Positions 1 through 11,728 of a stretch of DNA of 64,000 nucleotides are shown piece after piece (positions within the stretch are counted from its first letter, which is position 1; every line of letters starts with the position of its first letter). A model generated the notes under the pieces. It was not told the DNA's origin, ran no database searches, and worked only from the letters and a program-made list of their open reading frames with translations. The DNA lies in contig NC_080425.1 of the NCBI RefSeq assembly GCF_029873635.1, positions 38,257,390 through 38,321,389 of the forward strand, written 5' to 3'. Made by a program: the position numbers and the translations under genes. The stretch comes from Malania oleifera. Taxonomy: Eukaryota > Streptophyta > Magnoliopsida > Santalales > Ximeniaceae.

Positions 1-128
1 AACTAAGAGAAAGGGGGGAGGTGTTGCTTTGGTAATGCTTGTTGCATTTATGAATTTGTTTTTTGTGTTTTGTTTTGTTTTTGTTTTTTGTTTCGTTTGT
101 TTGTTTGTATTTTTTTTTTTTTTGTCAC
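1..128. other. Left flank, T/G-rich low-complexity DNA
   Basis: Bases 50-125 are a low-complexity T-rich stretch with irregular TTTTG and TTTG units. It abuts the left edge of an LTR at 129. No credible coding frame is seen; the 69-residue frame across it is Phe/Val/Cys-rich low complexity. Confidence 0.5.
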
Positions 129-1078
129 TATTGGTCCAAAGGCAACCCAAGGGGGGTGAATTGGGTTTAATGAAATTTAGGAGCTTGATTTTAAATTTTA
201 CGCAATTCAACCAAACCAAGTGTTTCACACAATATTAAAGCAATTCAAAAAGAGAAGGTAAAAAGAGAAGGGATAAAGAAATGCAAACTTTTTTTAAGAA
301 ACCAATACACCCCTTATTTCTGAGAGCAAAGACAACCAAATACAACTTATTTTTTAGAGACCAAGGAAACCAAATATAACAAAGCTTACAAAAACAAATC
401 CCTCATAAGGAATATTTACAATTTGAAATTGAAAAGAAACTCCCAAAGAAGAATCAAAATTAGGGTTCAAGAGATTTTTGGGGTTTCTCTCAAGAATAAG
501 AAATTTAAAGCATAAAGAGAATAAAAGAGATTTTAAGGCTAGAACACTTGGATATTCAGTGTGTATATTCTCACGTTCTTAAGGCTTTGTAGGACATATA
601 TATAGAGTTTGAAAAAAAAAAAAACTAGTTTTTTTTTTTTCCTATTCTTTGGATTGTTTTTAGTGGTAAAATCAGTTGATTGCTTGCTTGGGCTAGTTGA
701 TAACTTACTAGCCATTAGAGAGAAGGAAAAGACCGTTATAAGAAAAACTTGTTAGGTCGCTTCAAGAGCTGATTGATTGCCTCCATCTTATGCCTAGGTC
801 GACCAACCACCCTTGTAGTCGGTTGACTGTCCTTGGCTTCAAAATTAAGTTCAATCATATGGTATGCCTTATTTTTCCGTATAGTTTTAGAACTTAAAGT
901 CCAGTACACTTGAGAGAATAACAATACAAACATATGAGAATTCAACTCTTCAATTCTTCTCTTAATTCTTCAACTTCAATGAATTTAATTCAATAGAAAA
1001 CCAACTAAAGCATAAAATCATTAGTCCACAATTATTTGTTATCATCAAAATCAAGTTAATAAAATCTTGGGGCTAACA
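129..1078 (-). repeat. 3' LTR of outer copia element
   Basis: Aligns by eye with 25573-26555 along its length: same start region, the same CCAATTCACCCC-type module near the left edge, and the same GGGGCTAACA right edge. The terminal TG appears as TA at 129. A stretch of about 80 bp around 290 is missing relative to the other LTR. On the minus strand a TATATATA box lies at 597-604. A purine tract (A18 then GGATAT on the minus strand) abuts its right edge, as expected of the 3' LTR. Confidence 0.75.
597..604 (-). promoter_or_regulatory. TATA box in outer copia LTR
   Basis: TATATATA on the minus strand, in the middle of the LTR. The equivalent site in the other LTR (about 26131-26138) has decayed to a shorter TATATG-like sequence, so the 5' LTR promoter of this element is probably damaged. 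Confidence 0.5.
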
Positions 1079-2757
1079 ATATCCTTTTTTTTTTTTTTTT
1101 AAGAGGAAAAACTAGTCACAAAAAGTAGGAACAAAAATAAAACATTTAAATCATACACAAGTTTCTATTTTTCATTATCTCCCCCTTTGACATCATCAAA
1201 ACCAAAAGATAAGGAGTGAGGCTAAAAATTTTAAATTTTAAGTAAAAAGTTTTAATTTTATCCACATGTTATTCATAAAAAAAAATTATGCCACTATGCT
1301 CCACAAATATAATAATTTTAGCATGAATTGAAAATATCAAATCAATGCATAGTCATAAATATTTAAAAAAAAATAATAATACCAATTATTGTCGATTGTA
1401 AGTCATTTCAAAGAGAATTGATATCAAATAAATTAAAACTTTCAAATACTTGAAAAATTTCTCCCCCTTTGTCAATATCAAAATGAAAGGATGAGGGTAT
1501 GAATTTTGCAAATCAAGCTTGAACTAACATATTTTATTTTCCAAAAAGTTCATACTTTCATAATTTTCAAAAGGCTATGATTTTCAAAATGTTGCAATTT
1601 TCACAATGGTTATACATTCAAGGATTGCAATCATTTTTCAAAGGGCAAAAGATACTTACCAGCCTGAGGTTTGACAAAAAGATAGAGACCTCTCCCAAAA
1701 TTTCAAAAATGTTACAAACCTTCCTTGAGGTTTGTCAGAAAGCCATAGATCTCTCCTAAAAAAACTTATTTTTTTGCAAAATGCATGGGTACATTTGTAT
1801 CTTTTTAACAAACCTCAAGGTAGGTCTTTAGGATTTTTGAAACCTTAGGGGAAGTCTCAAGAATTTTTGAAACCTTAGGGGAGCTAATTGTCTTTTTACA
1901 AAACCTCAAAGGAAGTTAGTGTCTTTTAGCCTTTTTTCAAAAATATTTACAATCATGCTCATTTTCTAAAAAAGATTTTTTCTTACACATGCTTGCTCCC
2001 CCTTGGTAAATATCAAAAGGTGTTTTGAAGAGGGCATAAATGTCTCATGAATTGAATTTATAAGACCATTGACAACAAAATATTCAATGTGCTCAAATTT
2101 TCAAACTCAATTTTATCAATAAGATGCTCAATTTCCAATAAGCTCAAAACATTCAATAGCTCAATTCATCATTATATATCCAAATGGTCAAGGTATATAC
2201 TATTCTTCAACAAAATATGCTTAATTAAGACATGACTTTTCATTTAAACTCAACCCTTACATTATCAATATATTCAATATTCCTAACTCATTACGTTCAA
2301 TTTTCGAAAATCATTAACAATTACAAAATCAAAATGTTCAAAGACATGATATTCAATTTGAGCATGCTCCTCCTATGCCAATGCATTCATAATTCTAGCA
2401 AGGTTTAACAAAAATCATTTTAACATAAAAGATTTTCAACATTCTTAACATTCAACATAATATTCATTTGTCCTCAAAAACAAAAAAATAAAAATAAAAA
2501 CTCGATATCATATTTTAAAAAGTGACAAAATATTTGCACAAAATATCATATAAACAATTTTAAGGTGAAAAATGAGAACACAATTTTAAAAACAATTTTG
2601 ATCCCCTATTTAAGATGAAATGTTGGGTGAAAACAATTTTTATTTTTTAAAACGCTAATAATTTTGAAAAAAGCCCAAGTTTCTTTTTTTTTTAAATATT
2701 TTCAATTAAGTTCTAAATTTGAGGGTATTAAGCAAGTCATCTTGAAAATTTTCATTC
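1079..2757 (-). other. 3' non-coding region of outer copia element
   Basis: AT-rich, without a convincing frame. Read on the minus strand it contains several purine blocks of the form AAAGGGGGAGA next to TTGATGATGTCAAA or TTTGATATT-like text, near 1180, 1462, 1997 and 2366. Such repeated PPT-like blocks after RNase H are known in the SIRE/Maximus copia lineage. The stretch 1650-1930 repeats an AAACCTNAGG-type motif several times. Confidence 0.55.
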
Positions 2758-3423
2758 AAGGATGTTGGCCTTAGATTCGAGTCTCGAGAGGGGTGGGAGT
2801 GAATAGACACTTTTTTTTTTTTTGTGTATTTTTACTTTTCTCTACAAAATATAAAATCTTGGCAAGATAAAAATAATTATATCATAATATAAAGAACATA
2901 AACCATGCACAAGATATAAATTAAAGAGTATAGGAAAGAAAAACTTGACAAACGATATTAACGTGGTTTAGCCCCTTGCCTACGTCCATGCCTTGAGACA
3001 CACTCAAGGATTCTCAATCCATTATCATAATTTCCTTCATAGGCGGAGAAACATTTACATAGTTGACCTCACAGGTCACACCTGGTTTTGATAATGACAA
3101 ATACTTAAGTATTTGATGACCATCTAGTTTATGTGTAGGTTTATATTCACAAATACTTTAATGACACATGTAGTAGAGCATGAAGATCCTGAAGATCATT
3201 TTATGTTGTAATTCATTATTATTCAATTTGGGTATGTAATAGTAATTAGGGAAAAAGGTGTAATAAATCTCTGCATATCATGCATATAAGCTAATTGTAA
3301 GCTCATAGACCTTAGAGAGACCTTAGGTCCCTACACAAGGGTACAAAATAGTCCCTATAATCACTTGCACTATCAGGGGATTTAATTGAAATAAATTGGA
3401 CTTAATAAGAAAAAAATGAGAGA

Positions 3424-3790
3424 GGTCGGGTGACCGAACCCTTTGTGCTCAAAACACATCGAGCGCCCGAACTGTGGACAAGTGAACATGTTGATTTGGA
3501 TTCAGGCGGCCGAACATATTTGACCGCACTGTCCACGGGCGACCAAACCGCTGAGGTGACTGTTCTCACCAACTCAGCCAACTGAACCTCACGTTCATTT
3601 TACCCTCGGGCGACCGAACACTTGAGTTCAGTCAATCGAAGTATAGTCCAGCAGACCAAAACATGGATAGAATGGAATCGCCTCAATTCAGCCAATCGAG
3701 CCCAAACTTAGGCACCTGATCTTTTAAAAGTTGCTTTTTTAACTGAGTCTATTCAGGCGACCAAACCAAGGTTCAAGCACCCAAAAACTC
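3424..3790 (+). promoter_or_regulatory. GGGCGACCGAAC motif cluster in Copia-1 LTR, upstream of TATA
   Basis: About nine loosely spaced copies of GGGCGACCGAAC-like text and variants (GCGCCCGAAC, GGCGGCCGAAC, GTCAATCGAA, GGCGACCAAACC) occur in both orientations. They sit about 120-490 bp upstream of the TATATATAG at 3914. The 3' LTR has the shorter equivalent at 19346-19530. Confidence 0.5.
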
Positions 3791-3913
3791 TCAGGTTGCT
3801 TATTTTTTTTTTCGAGGTTAAAAGGCTTAAACAGGGTTAAAATTTCTAAATTGCTTTAAAACAATTCTAATAATACCCTACATATCCTCAATGGTCATAA
3901 TTTACCCAAATTC

Positions 3914-3922
3914 TATATATAG
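3914..3922 (+). promoter_or_regulatory. TATA box, Copia-1 5' LTR
   Basis: TATATATAG within a context identical in the 3' LTR (19660-19668). Gypsy-1 is inserted about 700 bp downstream of it, in the U5 side of the LTR, so a transcript from here would have to read through the whole of Gypsy-1 before reaching gag. Confidence 0.5.
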
Positions 3923-6449
3923 GGCCTTATTTGTGTGGATTAGTAAGTAATTAAGAAAATCATTAGTGCAAAATCCTCTCAAACTCAAAATCCTATTTTG
4001 CCTATAATACTTCCAAATACTCTCATACCTTCATTCCTTTGATCAATCTTAGCTTTGTGAGAGTTCTTGTTTGTGTTATTGCTTAGTATAGATTGCTTAA
4101 TACTCCTATTACTTTTGTGATCGATTGATTTATATTGGGGAGTTAAGTAAGGTTTATCCCACAAATTTTATTTCATAAATCTAGTGTTGGGAAAAACCTA
4201 GTAGCTTGAGGATCTTTGTATTGTCATTGCAAGATTCCTATAGTTACCAATTTTTGTGGGCAAAGGATTTTACAAGCTATAATTTTTCAAACAACTCTTG
4301 TGCCTATTTATTGAGGAAAATATTTTTTTGAGTTGGTTTAAAATTTTGAAACCCTAATCTAGCATTGATATGTGATATATCTTGTTTCAAAGAAATAACT
4401 TGTTTATAAACTCTTGAGCATACGTGTGATTATATCTTGTTGAGTGTTGTTTGCACAAAAATCACATCATAGAGCTTACATTACCTATACTGTTGATGTG
4501 TGGTTGATTGATTACATTTGGTACATATCTGCTTGATTGAGAAGTATAATCATTGTACCTTGTTTGTATTGTGAAAATACTATTGTATTCCAGGCGTTGC
4601 TTGAGGGGGCAGTAATCCAGCCTGTAACGACCTCATAATTTATATATATTTTAAAATCTAAATTTCTCTGATACCCTTGCTATGGAAACCCAAGCCTCAA
4701 GGGCGCTGGGGTATTACTGTATACAATATCATACCTATGCAGCAGAAACATAATCATACAACCATATATACCATACAATACCAAAACTCAGTATTTCCAT
4801 CATATAGTCATAAAATAGATCTCTCCCTAGTAAAATCTATCTCAAAAATACAAAACTCTACACCATCTTACCTTGTAACTAGGGTAACCAAGAAATCTCT
4901 ATCCGTGAGCTTGATCTGCTCGCCTAACTAGCTTACCTAAAAAATGTTGGAATAATAGGATGAGTTGACACTTAGTAAATGGAAATATGCTATTACTAGT
5001 GTGTGGCGACTAAGTTACATATACTTTAGATAACATATGAGCTGTAATAAAGGATAAATCTGTAAAGCATATCTTACATTTTTTCGCAATTTAACACATA
5101 ACTGTATCATCTGAGTTTTCTACTTTTCATACTGCTAATATCATACTATATTTATCAAATATTGCAAAATTGTATACATATACATAACTATGCTCTATCA
5201 TTGGAATTATGTATGTCATGATTTTACCCCTCATGATATGGTTGTGCGGCTCATAGGCGAGACTTAACCTGGACGGCCCTTCAGGTAAGTCATTATACTC
5301 TATTTACCTCAGATCGGCCAAACTGCATCCACTCTTAAGCTCGGGACTGGTTGCTACCTTGTCAAATTGGCCCTCTCAGCCCAACGAACTAGGGAGCTGC
5401 ATCCTCTCCGAGCACAGTTTGACAGTACCCACACACTATCTGAGATATGTGGTTGCACTCTATTTGTATTAGCAACAGTACCGTGCTCTGTATTCTGTAT
5501 CTATATCTGTCTATAATCTTTTCATAGGGATCTGATATTATATATATACATATATACTCTTTTACTGTTTTTATCGTGTTTCCAAAATAACCATAACACT
5601 ATCATTCTGTACTGTAAATACTGTAATATCTGAATAACTCTAGCATCTTGATGCTATACTATATAATCTGTCTGTATACTCTGTCTGTATAATCTGTCTG
5701 TATACTCCGAGTATTATGGCATTTAGGAAGACATGACATACTGTATCAACTGATCTGTATAAAAACTGTAGCGTACTAATTCTGAATAAACTGTAATATA
5801 CTAATCTGAATAAACTTATGTATATGTATACTAATCTGGATAAATATCTATAATAAACTGTTCTAAAATATACTGTGATATACATCAATTTTTATGTGTA
5901 AATACTGTATAGTATGATATGCTGTGAAAAGCTATATGAGTTCTATATCGAAGAAATATTTATGCAGGCCACACAAACGTTGAAAACTCTTATTCTGTAA
6001 AAGATGGATAATAATCTGGTATATATAAAATTTCTGCTAATATTGTAAAACTCCTAGCATAGCATATTTCTCTTACCTAGTTTCTGAAAAGCCCTTACTG
6101 TACTATGGCCCTACACTCGCAAGTTTCTCCACTCAACACCCTGAAAATGACATCCCCCAGAACAAAACATCAGTATTTTCCTGCATACAACATTTTTTAT
6201 AACTGCAGGGAAAGCATATTTTGAATAAAACACCTTACCCTGAATTTAGGATGAATTTCAAACCAACTCCACCAACGATCAGCTCTAGCAGACTTGCAGA
6301 GAATTTCATCAAAAGCGTCGTGGTGGCCTCAGATCTTCAATCCGATGAGAAACGGACCCGAAATCGAAGATAGAAGGAGAGAGGTGCGTTTTAGAGAGAG
6401 AGATAAGGGGTAATTGCATTGAGAATTTTGTCAAAAATTCAAATTTTCA

Positions 6450-6459
6450 CTATTTATAG
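6450..6459 (-). promoter_or_regulatory. TATA box in Gypsy-1 3' LTR
   Basis: TATAAATAG on the minus strand. It is missing from the 5' LTR of the same element through a 22-bp deletion near 13627, so only the non-driving LTR keeps it. Confidence 0.6.
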
Positions 6460-6487
6460 AGTCAGATTTGTCAATGAGACACGTCAC

Positions 6488-6655
6488 CTCGTCGACGAGT
6501 CCTGAAGAAAGTTCGTTGATGAACCTTCTCTCCTCGTCGACGAATTTCATACATCCAAAACCCCCTCTCGATATCTTCTCGTCGTCAAGACGTGCCTTCA
6601 TCGACAAAACACTTAAGAACTCTCGTCGATGAAACCCCTGTGTCCGTCGACGAGG
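6488..6655 (-). promoter_or_regulatory. CTCGTCGACGAG palindrome cluster, Gypsy-1 3' LTR
   Basis: Perfect 12-bp palindrome at 6488-6499 followed by variants near 6511, 6532, 6576, 6598, 6622 and 6645. Most variants differ at CpG positions, for example CGTTGATGA for CGTCGACGA. The cluster starts about 30 bp upstream of the TATA box. The same array lies in the 5' LTR at 13640-13806. Confidence 0.6.
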
Positions 6656-6681
6656 CGCTGAAAAATTCTTGGGTTATTACA

Positions 6682-6691
6682 TTCTTCCCTT
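6682..6691 (-). other. Polypurine tract of Gypsy-1
   Basis: AAGGGAAGAA on the minus strand directly abutting the 3' LTR, the position used to prime plus-strand DNA synthesis. Confidence 0.7.
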
Positions 6692-6924
6692 ATAAAATTT
6701 CATCCGCGAAATTTACTATCCGTATCACAATATGTCATTCCGTAAAGGCAAATGGTCTACTTATTTTATTACTTACCCTCACTTATGGCGGAGGAATATT
6801 ATGGTTACAATCTAAGTTCTAGAAGATTACACATATAAAACTAAAAACTATCTACTAACTAAAATCAACACATGTACCTGCAAAAGAAACATTACCTAAC
6901 TATTTACATTTTACCTGATTACCA

Positions 6925-8200
6925 TTAGACTTCTTGGAACAACTTCAGATATCTATGTTTTATCTGTTCCTCGAGTTTCCAAGAAGCTTCCTCCAGATTT
7001 TTCCACAAAACCTTTACTAACAGAATTTCTTTTGTGCGCAGTGTCTATGTCTTTTTATCCAAGACCTATACCGGTACTTCTTCATAAGCTAATGATTCTT
7101 TAAGCTCTATCTCTGCATAGCTGATTATGTGGGACGGGTCTGGGACGTATTTCCTTAACATAGCAATATGAAACACGTCATGAATTCTAGCTAGAGTTGG
7201 TGGCAAAGCTAGCCTATAGGCAACTGACCCTATTCTTTCTAGTATCTCAAAAGGGCCAATATACCTAGGGCTTAACTTGCTCTTTTTCCCAAATCTCATA
7301 ACTCCTTTCAAAGGAGCTATCTTCAGAAATACTTGATCTCCCACATCGAACTCTAACTCTCAGCGGCGAGTGTCTGCATAGCTTTTCTGCCGACTCTACG
7401 CAGTACTGATTCTTTCTTTAATTAGTCAGACCTTGTCGTATGCCTACTACACAATCTCTGGACCTAACACTCACCTCTCACCTACTTCATTCCAGAAGAG
7501 AGGAGAACGACATCCCCTACCATATAATGCCTCATAATGTGCCATGCCGATACTAGTCTGATAGATGTTATTGTAAGCAAACTCGACTAACGACATAAAC
7601 TGAGTCCAACTACCTCCAAAGTCAAGAACACAAACACGAAACATATATTCTAGTGTATGGATTGTCTTTTCAGTTTGCCCATCTACCAAAGGGTGGAAAG
7701 CAATGCTGAATGTTAGCTTCCTGAAAAATTTTCCAAAATCTTGAAGTAAATCAAGGATCTCGGTCTGAAACTATGGATACCGGTACCCCATGAACACGAA
7801 CTATCTTCTCAACATAAATCTCCACCAACTTGTCCATGGAATAACCAACTTTAATAGGGATGAAATGAGTGGTCTTCATCAAACGATCAATAACCACCCA
7901 AATTGCATTCAACCCCTATTGCACTGGTGGTAACCCCATAATGAAATCCATCGAAATGTGATCCCATTTCCACTCTGAAATGAATAATGGCTACAACTAT
8001 CCTGCCAGTTTCTAGTGCTCAGCTTTAACCTACTGGCATGTCAAGCACTTCTGAACAAACTCGGTTATCTCCCTTTTCATTCCACTCCAGCAGAAATACT
8101 TTTGCAGATCCCGATACATTTTAGTACTGCCGAGATGAACTGTGTATAAGGATCTGTGAGCTTCCTCTAATATAGTTCTCCTGATCTCGGTATCTGCAGG
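6925..8200 (-). pseudogene. Gypsy-1 integrase and chromodomain remnant
   Basis: Minus strand, entered from RNase H. A zinc-binding H2C2 segment is recognisable near 8170-8045 (ends CLTCQ). The core with DFIMGLPP-like text and an IVSD motif follows near 7980-7750. The C-terminal module with PRYIGPFEI and FHIAMLRKYV text is in an intact 92-codon frame (7344-7066). After a stop, a chromodomain-like stretch follows (about 7070-6925, LVKVLWKN then ASWKLE). In chromoviruses this domain steers insertion to particular chromatin. Many stops and frame changes make the enzyme non-functional. Confidence 0.8.
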
Positions 8201-8439
8201 AACGCAAAGCCTAGTATGGAACCATAGGGTTCCATCATCTGATATGCTGAACTCCTCACCCTAATCATCTCATACCCTAGCCATTACCTCTGCCAACTCT
8301 ACATCATCACCCTGAGCTGTTTTAATCCTCTCATATAGCGTAGGCTGAATTACTAGACTAGCAATGATTGCCTGAGGACTCTCCTCAATTAACTCTATGC
8401 TAAGCCTCTCCAAATCCACCAAAATTGAATGCTAAATCT

Positions 8440-8930
8440 CCATAGCTGTCAGTACGGGTCTCACTAATTTCCTGCTCAGAGCATCTACTACCACATTCGC
8501 TTTCCCTGGGTAGTAACTAATGGTGCAGTCATAGTCTTTAATGAATTCTAGCCACCTTCTTTGCCTCATATTTAGTTCTTTTCAGGTAAAGAAATATTTC
8601 AGGCTCTTATGATCCTTGAAAATCTCACACTTTCCACCATATAAGTAATGCCTCTAGATCTTGAGAGCATACACCACCGCGACTAACTCTAAATCATGAA
8701 CAAGATAATTCTTCTCATATTCTTTAAGCTGTCTAGATGCATACGCAATAATCCTGCCGTGCTGCATTGATACGCACCCATGTCCCTTTAGGGACGCATC
8801 ACTGTATATCACAAATTCATCCTCCCTTGATAGGATAGCTAGTACCGGAGCTGAAACTAACCGCTGCTTTAAGTCCTGAAAACTCTACTCATAGTCGTTG
8901 GTCCAATCAAACTTCACATTTTCCTCGTAA
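8440..8930 (-). pseudogene. Gypsy-1 RNase H remnant
   Basis: Minus-strand text with the gypsy RNase H landmarks: [10 protein letters not shown] near 8815-8785, [12 protein letters not shown] near 8735-8700, YALKI followed by a stop near 8660, and DHKSLKYFF near 8615, where the usual Thr before DHK is Lys. It ends with [14 protein letters not shown] near 8500. At least two in-frame stops break it. It would have degraded the RNA strand during reverse transcription. Confidence 0.8.
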
Positions 8931-8931
8931 G

Positions 8932-9760
8932 TCATGTTAATGGACTTGATAATCTGGAGAAGCCATCTATGAAACGCCGGTAATAACCTGCTAATCCCAG
9001 AAAACTCCTGACCTCCTGAATGCTGCCTGGCCTTTCCCAAATCATCACTACCTCTATTTTACTTGGATCCACTAATACATCTATTTTAGAGACCACATGG
9101 TCGAGAAAGGTAACTTGCCTTAGCCAGAACTCACATTTCTTCAAGTTTGCATACAATTTCTTTTCTCTTTATATCTGCAATACTAGCCTGAAATGATGCT
9201 CATGCTCCTCAAAATTCCTCGAATAGACCAGTATATCATCGATGAACACAACTATAAAATGATCTAAATATTGATGGGACACCTGATTCATTAAGTCCAT
9301 GAATATTGTTGGTGCATTAGTCAACCCAAATGACATCACTAAAAACTTGTAATGCCTATATCTGGTACGGAATGCGGTCTTCGATATATCTTCTGCTATA
9401 ATCTTCACCACATGGTAACCCGATCGCAGATCAATTTTAGAATAAACCCGGGTTCCCTGGAGTTGATAAAATAAATCGTCGATCCTAGGGAGAGGATATT
9501 TATTCTTGACTATTAGTTTATTTATCTCTCTGTAATTGATACACAACCTCATGGTCCCGTCCTTCTTTTTCAAAAATAGAACTGGTGCTCCCCAGGGCGA
9601 CACATTGGGCCTGATAAAACCTTTATCTAGCAATTTCTATAGCTGATCTTTCGATTCTCTCAGTTCAACCAAAGTCATACGATATGGTGCTTTAGATACC
9701 AGTGCAGATCCCGGCAACATATCTATACTAAACTCAATCTCACGGTTAGGAGGCAAACCA
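8932..9760 (-). pseudogene. Gypsy-1 reverse transcriptase
   Basis: The longest intact piece is 9633-9169 (154 codons), holding fingers and palm: [17 protein letters not shown], the KKDGTMR motif, the first catalytic Asp in [11 protein letters not shown], and the FIDDILVYS form of the YxDD box. A short disruption follows, then the thumb/connection in 9156-8932 ([19 protein letters not shown]). Both catalytic signatures are present but the frame is broken between the two parts. Confidence 0.85.
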
Positions 9761-9891
9761 GGCAACTCTTCTGGAAATATGTATGAAAATTACCTAACTA
9801 CTGGTATGTCAACTTGTTTTAATTCTTATTTTGGTAAATATTTTATGTATGCGACATATCCCTGGCAACCACCCTATATCAGTCTATTCAC

Positions 9892-10320
9892 CTAAATAGC
9901 CGACACCAACTGTGGCGAGGCACATATGCGTGATCCCATGAATATGAATTCTGGCTCACTCGGGGGTCTGAAAATCACTTCTTTCTGATGGCAATCTATG
10001 CTAGCATGATGAGTAGCTAGCCAGTCCATGCCCAGTATCACATCAAACCCCTGCATATCTAGGATCATGAGTTCAGTTGGTAATACTATCTCCTGAATAC
10101 TTATTGGGAAATTTTGAAGCACCTTCCTGCATTTTACCACCGATCCCATTGGCGTACCCACAGATAATTCTATATCTAATAGCTGGATCTCTATCCCAGT
10201 TATTCTGACATACCCCACCGATATAAAAGAATGGGTGGCACCTATATAAAAAAAAAAAAATAATTTTATATGGTAAAGCAGTAAGGGTATTTGTGACCAC
10301 GTCTCTAGCCGTCTCAGCAT
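9892..10320 (-). pseudogene. Gypsy-1 aspartic protease, active site lost
   Basis: The 142-codon minus-strand frame holds GATHSFIS downstream of the active site, ILDMQGFDVILGMDWL and EVIFRPP, all usual in plant chromovirus protease. The catalytic DTG reads YIG here, next to a run of 13 A on the plus strand (about 10247-10259), where a homopolymer frameshift is likely. The copy in Gypsy-2 keeps DTG. Confidence 0.8.
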
Positions 10321-10459
10321 CTCTTGGCATCAACGCATAGACCCTCGCCGGCGCAGTATTCCTCTGCTGACCACCACGAGGTGCCTGGTATCCACCCCAA
10401 AATGGTCTGGGAGTCAGTGCATAATTCAGCGACATCTGACACGATCGAGCCATATGGCT

Positions 10460-11402
10460 AGGCCTCCCGCAACGATAAGAGACATTCTCCCCCAGCCGAC
10501 ACTCACCAGGATGTCTCCTTCCGCATCTAGGATAAATGGCAGGAAGCTGTCTGCCCTGAAATCCACTGTACTCTACCATCTATCTCTGGCCTCCGCCAGA
10601 TCTACCTCCTCTCCAAGGGCCTCATCTGTGACTCGCCTGAAAACTCGAGGGCGCAGTCCTCTTCTTATGACTCTGAATATCAGTCTCCCTTAGTAGACTC
10701 TCCTATACTATAATAGCCCTATCAACCAATTCTGCAAAATCCTAGATCTTCAATACTGCTACTTGTCTGAAAATATCTCGCCTTAGATTTCTCTCAAACA
10801 TTCTGGCCTTCTTCACTTCATCGGGGACAATATATGGACAGAAACACGAGAGCTTGATAAATATCACAGCGTATTGCTAGACAATCAATGATTCCTAGGA
10901 CAGACTCAGAAACTCCTATACTTGAGCCTCTCTGATTGAGGCAGGATAGTACCTATCGAAGAACACCTCCCTGAATCGAGCCCAAGTCATCAACACTAGT
11001 ATAGCCCTCTGCTCCTTCAATAGCCCTCTGCTCCTCCAATAATCTGGTGGCTGCCCACTATCTCTTAGCCTCCCCTGCCAGTCTATATGTAGCATATAAG
11101 ACTCTCTGCTCATTGGTGCAGTGAAGTACTCTCAGAATCTTCTCTACCTCCTGTACCCAGTTCTCAGCAACTGCAGGGTTAGTCGCTCAAGAAAAGGCTG
11201 GCGCATTTATCTTCATTAATTTCTCTATGGTACATCTCTGAGTTGGAGATGGACCTCCCTACTCTCTAGAGCTCCACGCTATCTCAACCATAACTTGCTG
11301 AGCCATACTACGTATCACAACATCTGAATCTCCACCTCCTGCGCCAGAAGGACCCGCTCCATCATCACCATTGGCGTGAGCGCTACTGCCTCCTGGGTTC
11401 AT
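10460..11402 (-). pseudogene. Gypsy-1 gag
   Basis: Starts at the minus-strand ATG at 11402 (MNPGGSS..., Gly/Ala-rich N-terminus as in Gypsy-2, which starts MDPSSSG). It stops after about 47 codons and continues in pieces: a capsid-like region with WARFREVFFDRYYP (11113-10916) and then a zinc-knuckle region (10579-10440). The knuckle reads SYRCGRPSHMARSC, so its first Cys is Ser. Several stops. It would form the nucleocapsid if intact. Confidence 0.8.
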
Positions 11403-11715
11403 CCTGCAAATATATATAATTCTGTTTCAATATCCTATTTCTCATACCGACCCAACTTACTCCATTTAATTAAAACTTCAAATCCTCTATTAACCATCCC
11501 TCTTGATCCTTACTCCAAAATCTAATCCTGCAACTCAAACACACGACTCGTTGATAGTTTACTATGGTTTTCCTGAAATCATCACCCCAAGAAAAACACA
11601 GAAACCACCACAAAATCCTGTATCCAGATCACAGAACAAAACCTTAAATCCTTTTTCCTATATTCTAGTATTGTTTCCCCGCTGCACTCTAGAGTCTGCA
11701 GAACCTACCAATATA
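11403..11715 (-). other. Gypsy-1 untranslated leader
   Basis: About 310 bp between the PBS and the gag start. It is similar to the Gypsy-2 leader at 45145-45449, including ACTCGTTGATAGTTTACTAT on the plus strand. No coding frame; packaging/dimerisation signals would be expected here, but I cannot identify one. Confidence 0.6.
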
Positions 11716-11728
11716 GGCTCTGATACCA
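11716..11728 (-). other. Primer-binding site of Gypsy-1 (tRNA-iMet)
   Basis: TGGTATCAGAGCC on the minus strand, complementary to the 3' end of plant initiator Met tRNA, three bases from the LTR edge at 11732. Confidence 0.9.

Larger units (their letters stand above)
4623..6681 (-). repeat. 3' LTR of Gypsy-1
   Basis: Starts TGTAACGACC and ends GGTTATTACA; 2059 bp, matching 11732-13833. It retains the TATA box and a short (GA) run (about 6392-6403). A pyrimidine run (PPT on the minus strand) abuts its right edge. Confidence 0.9.
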
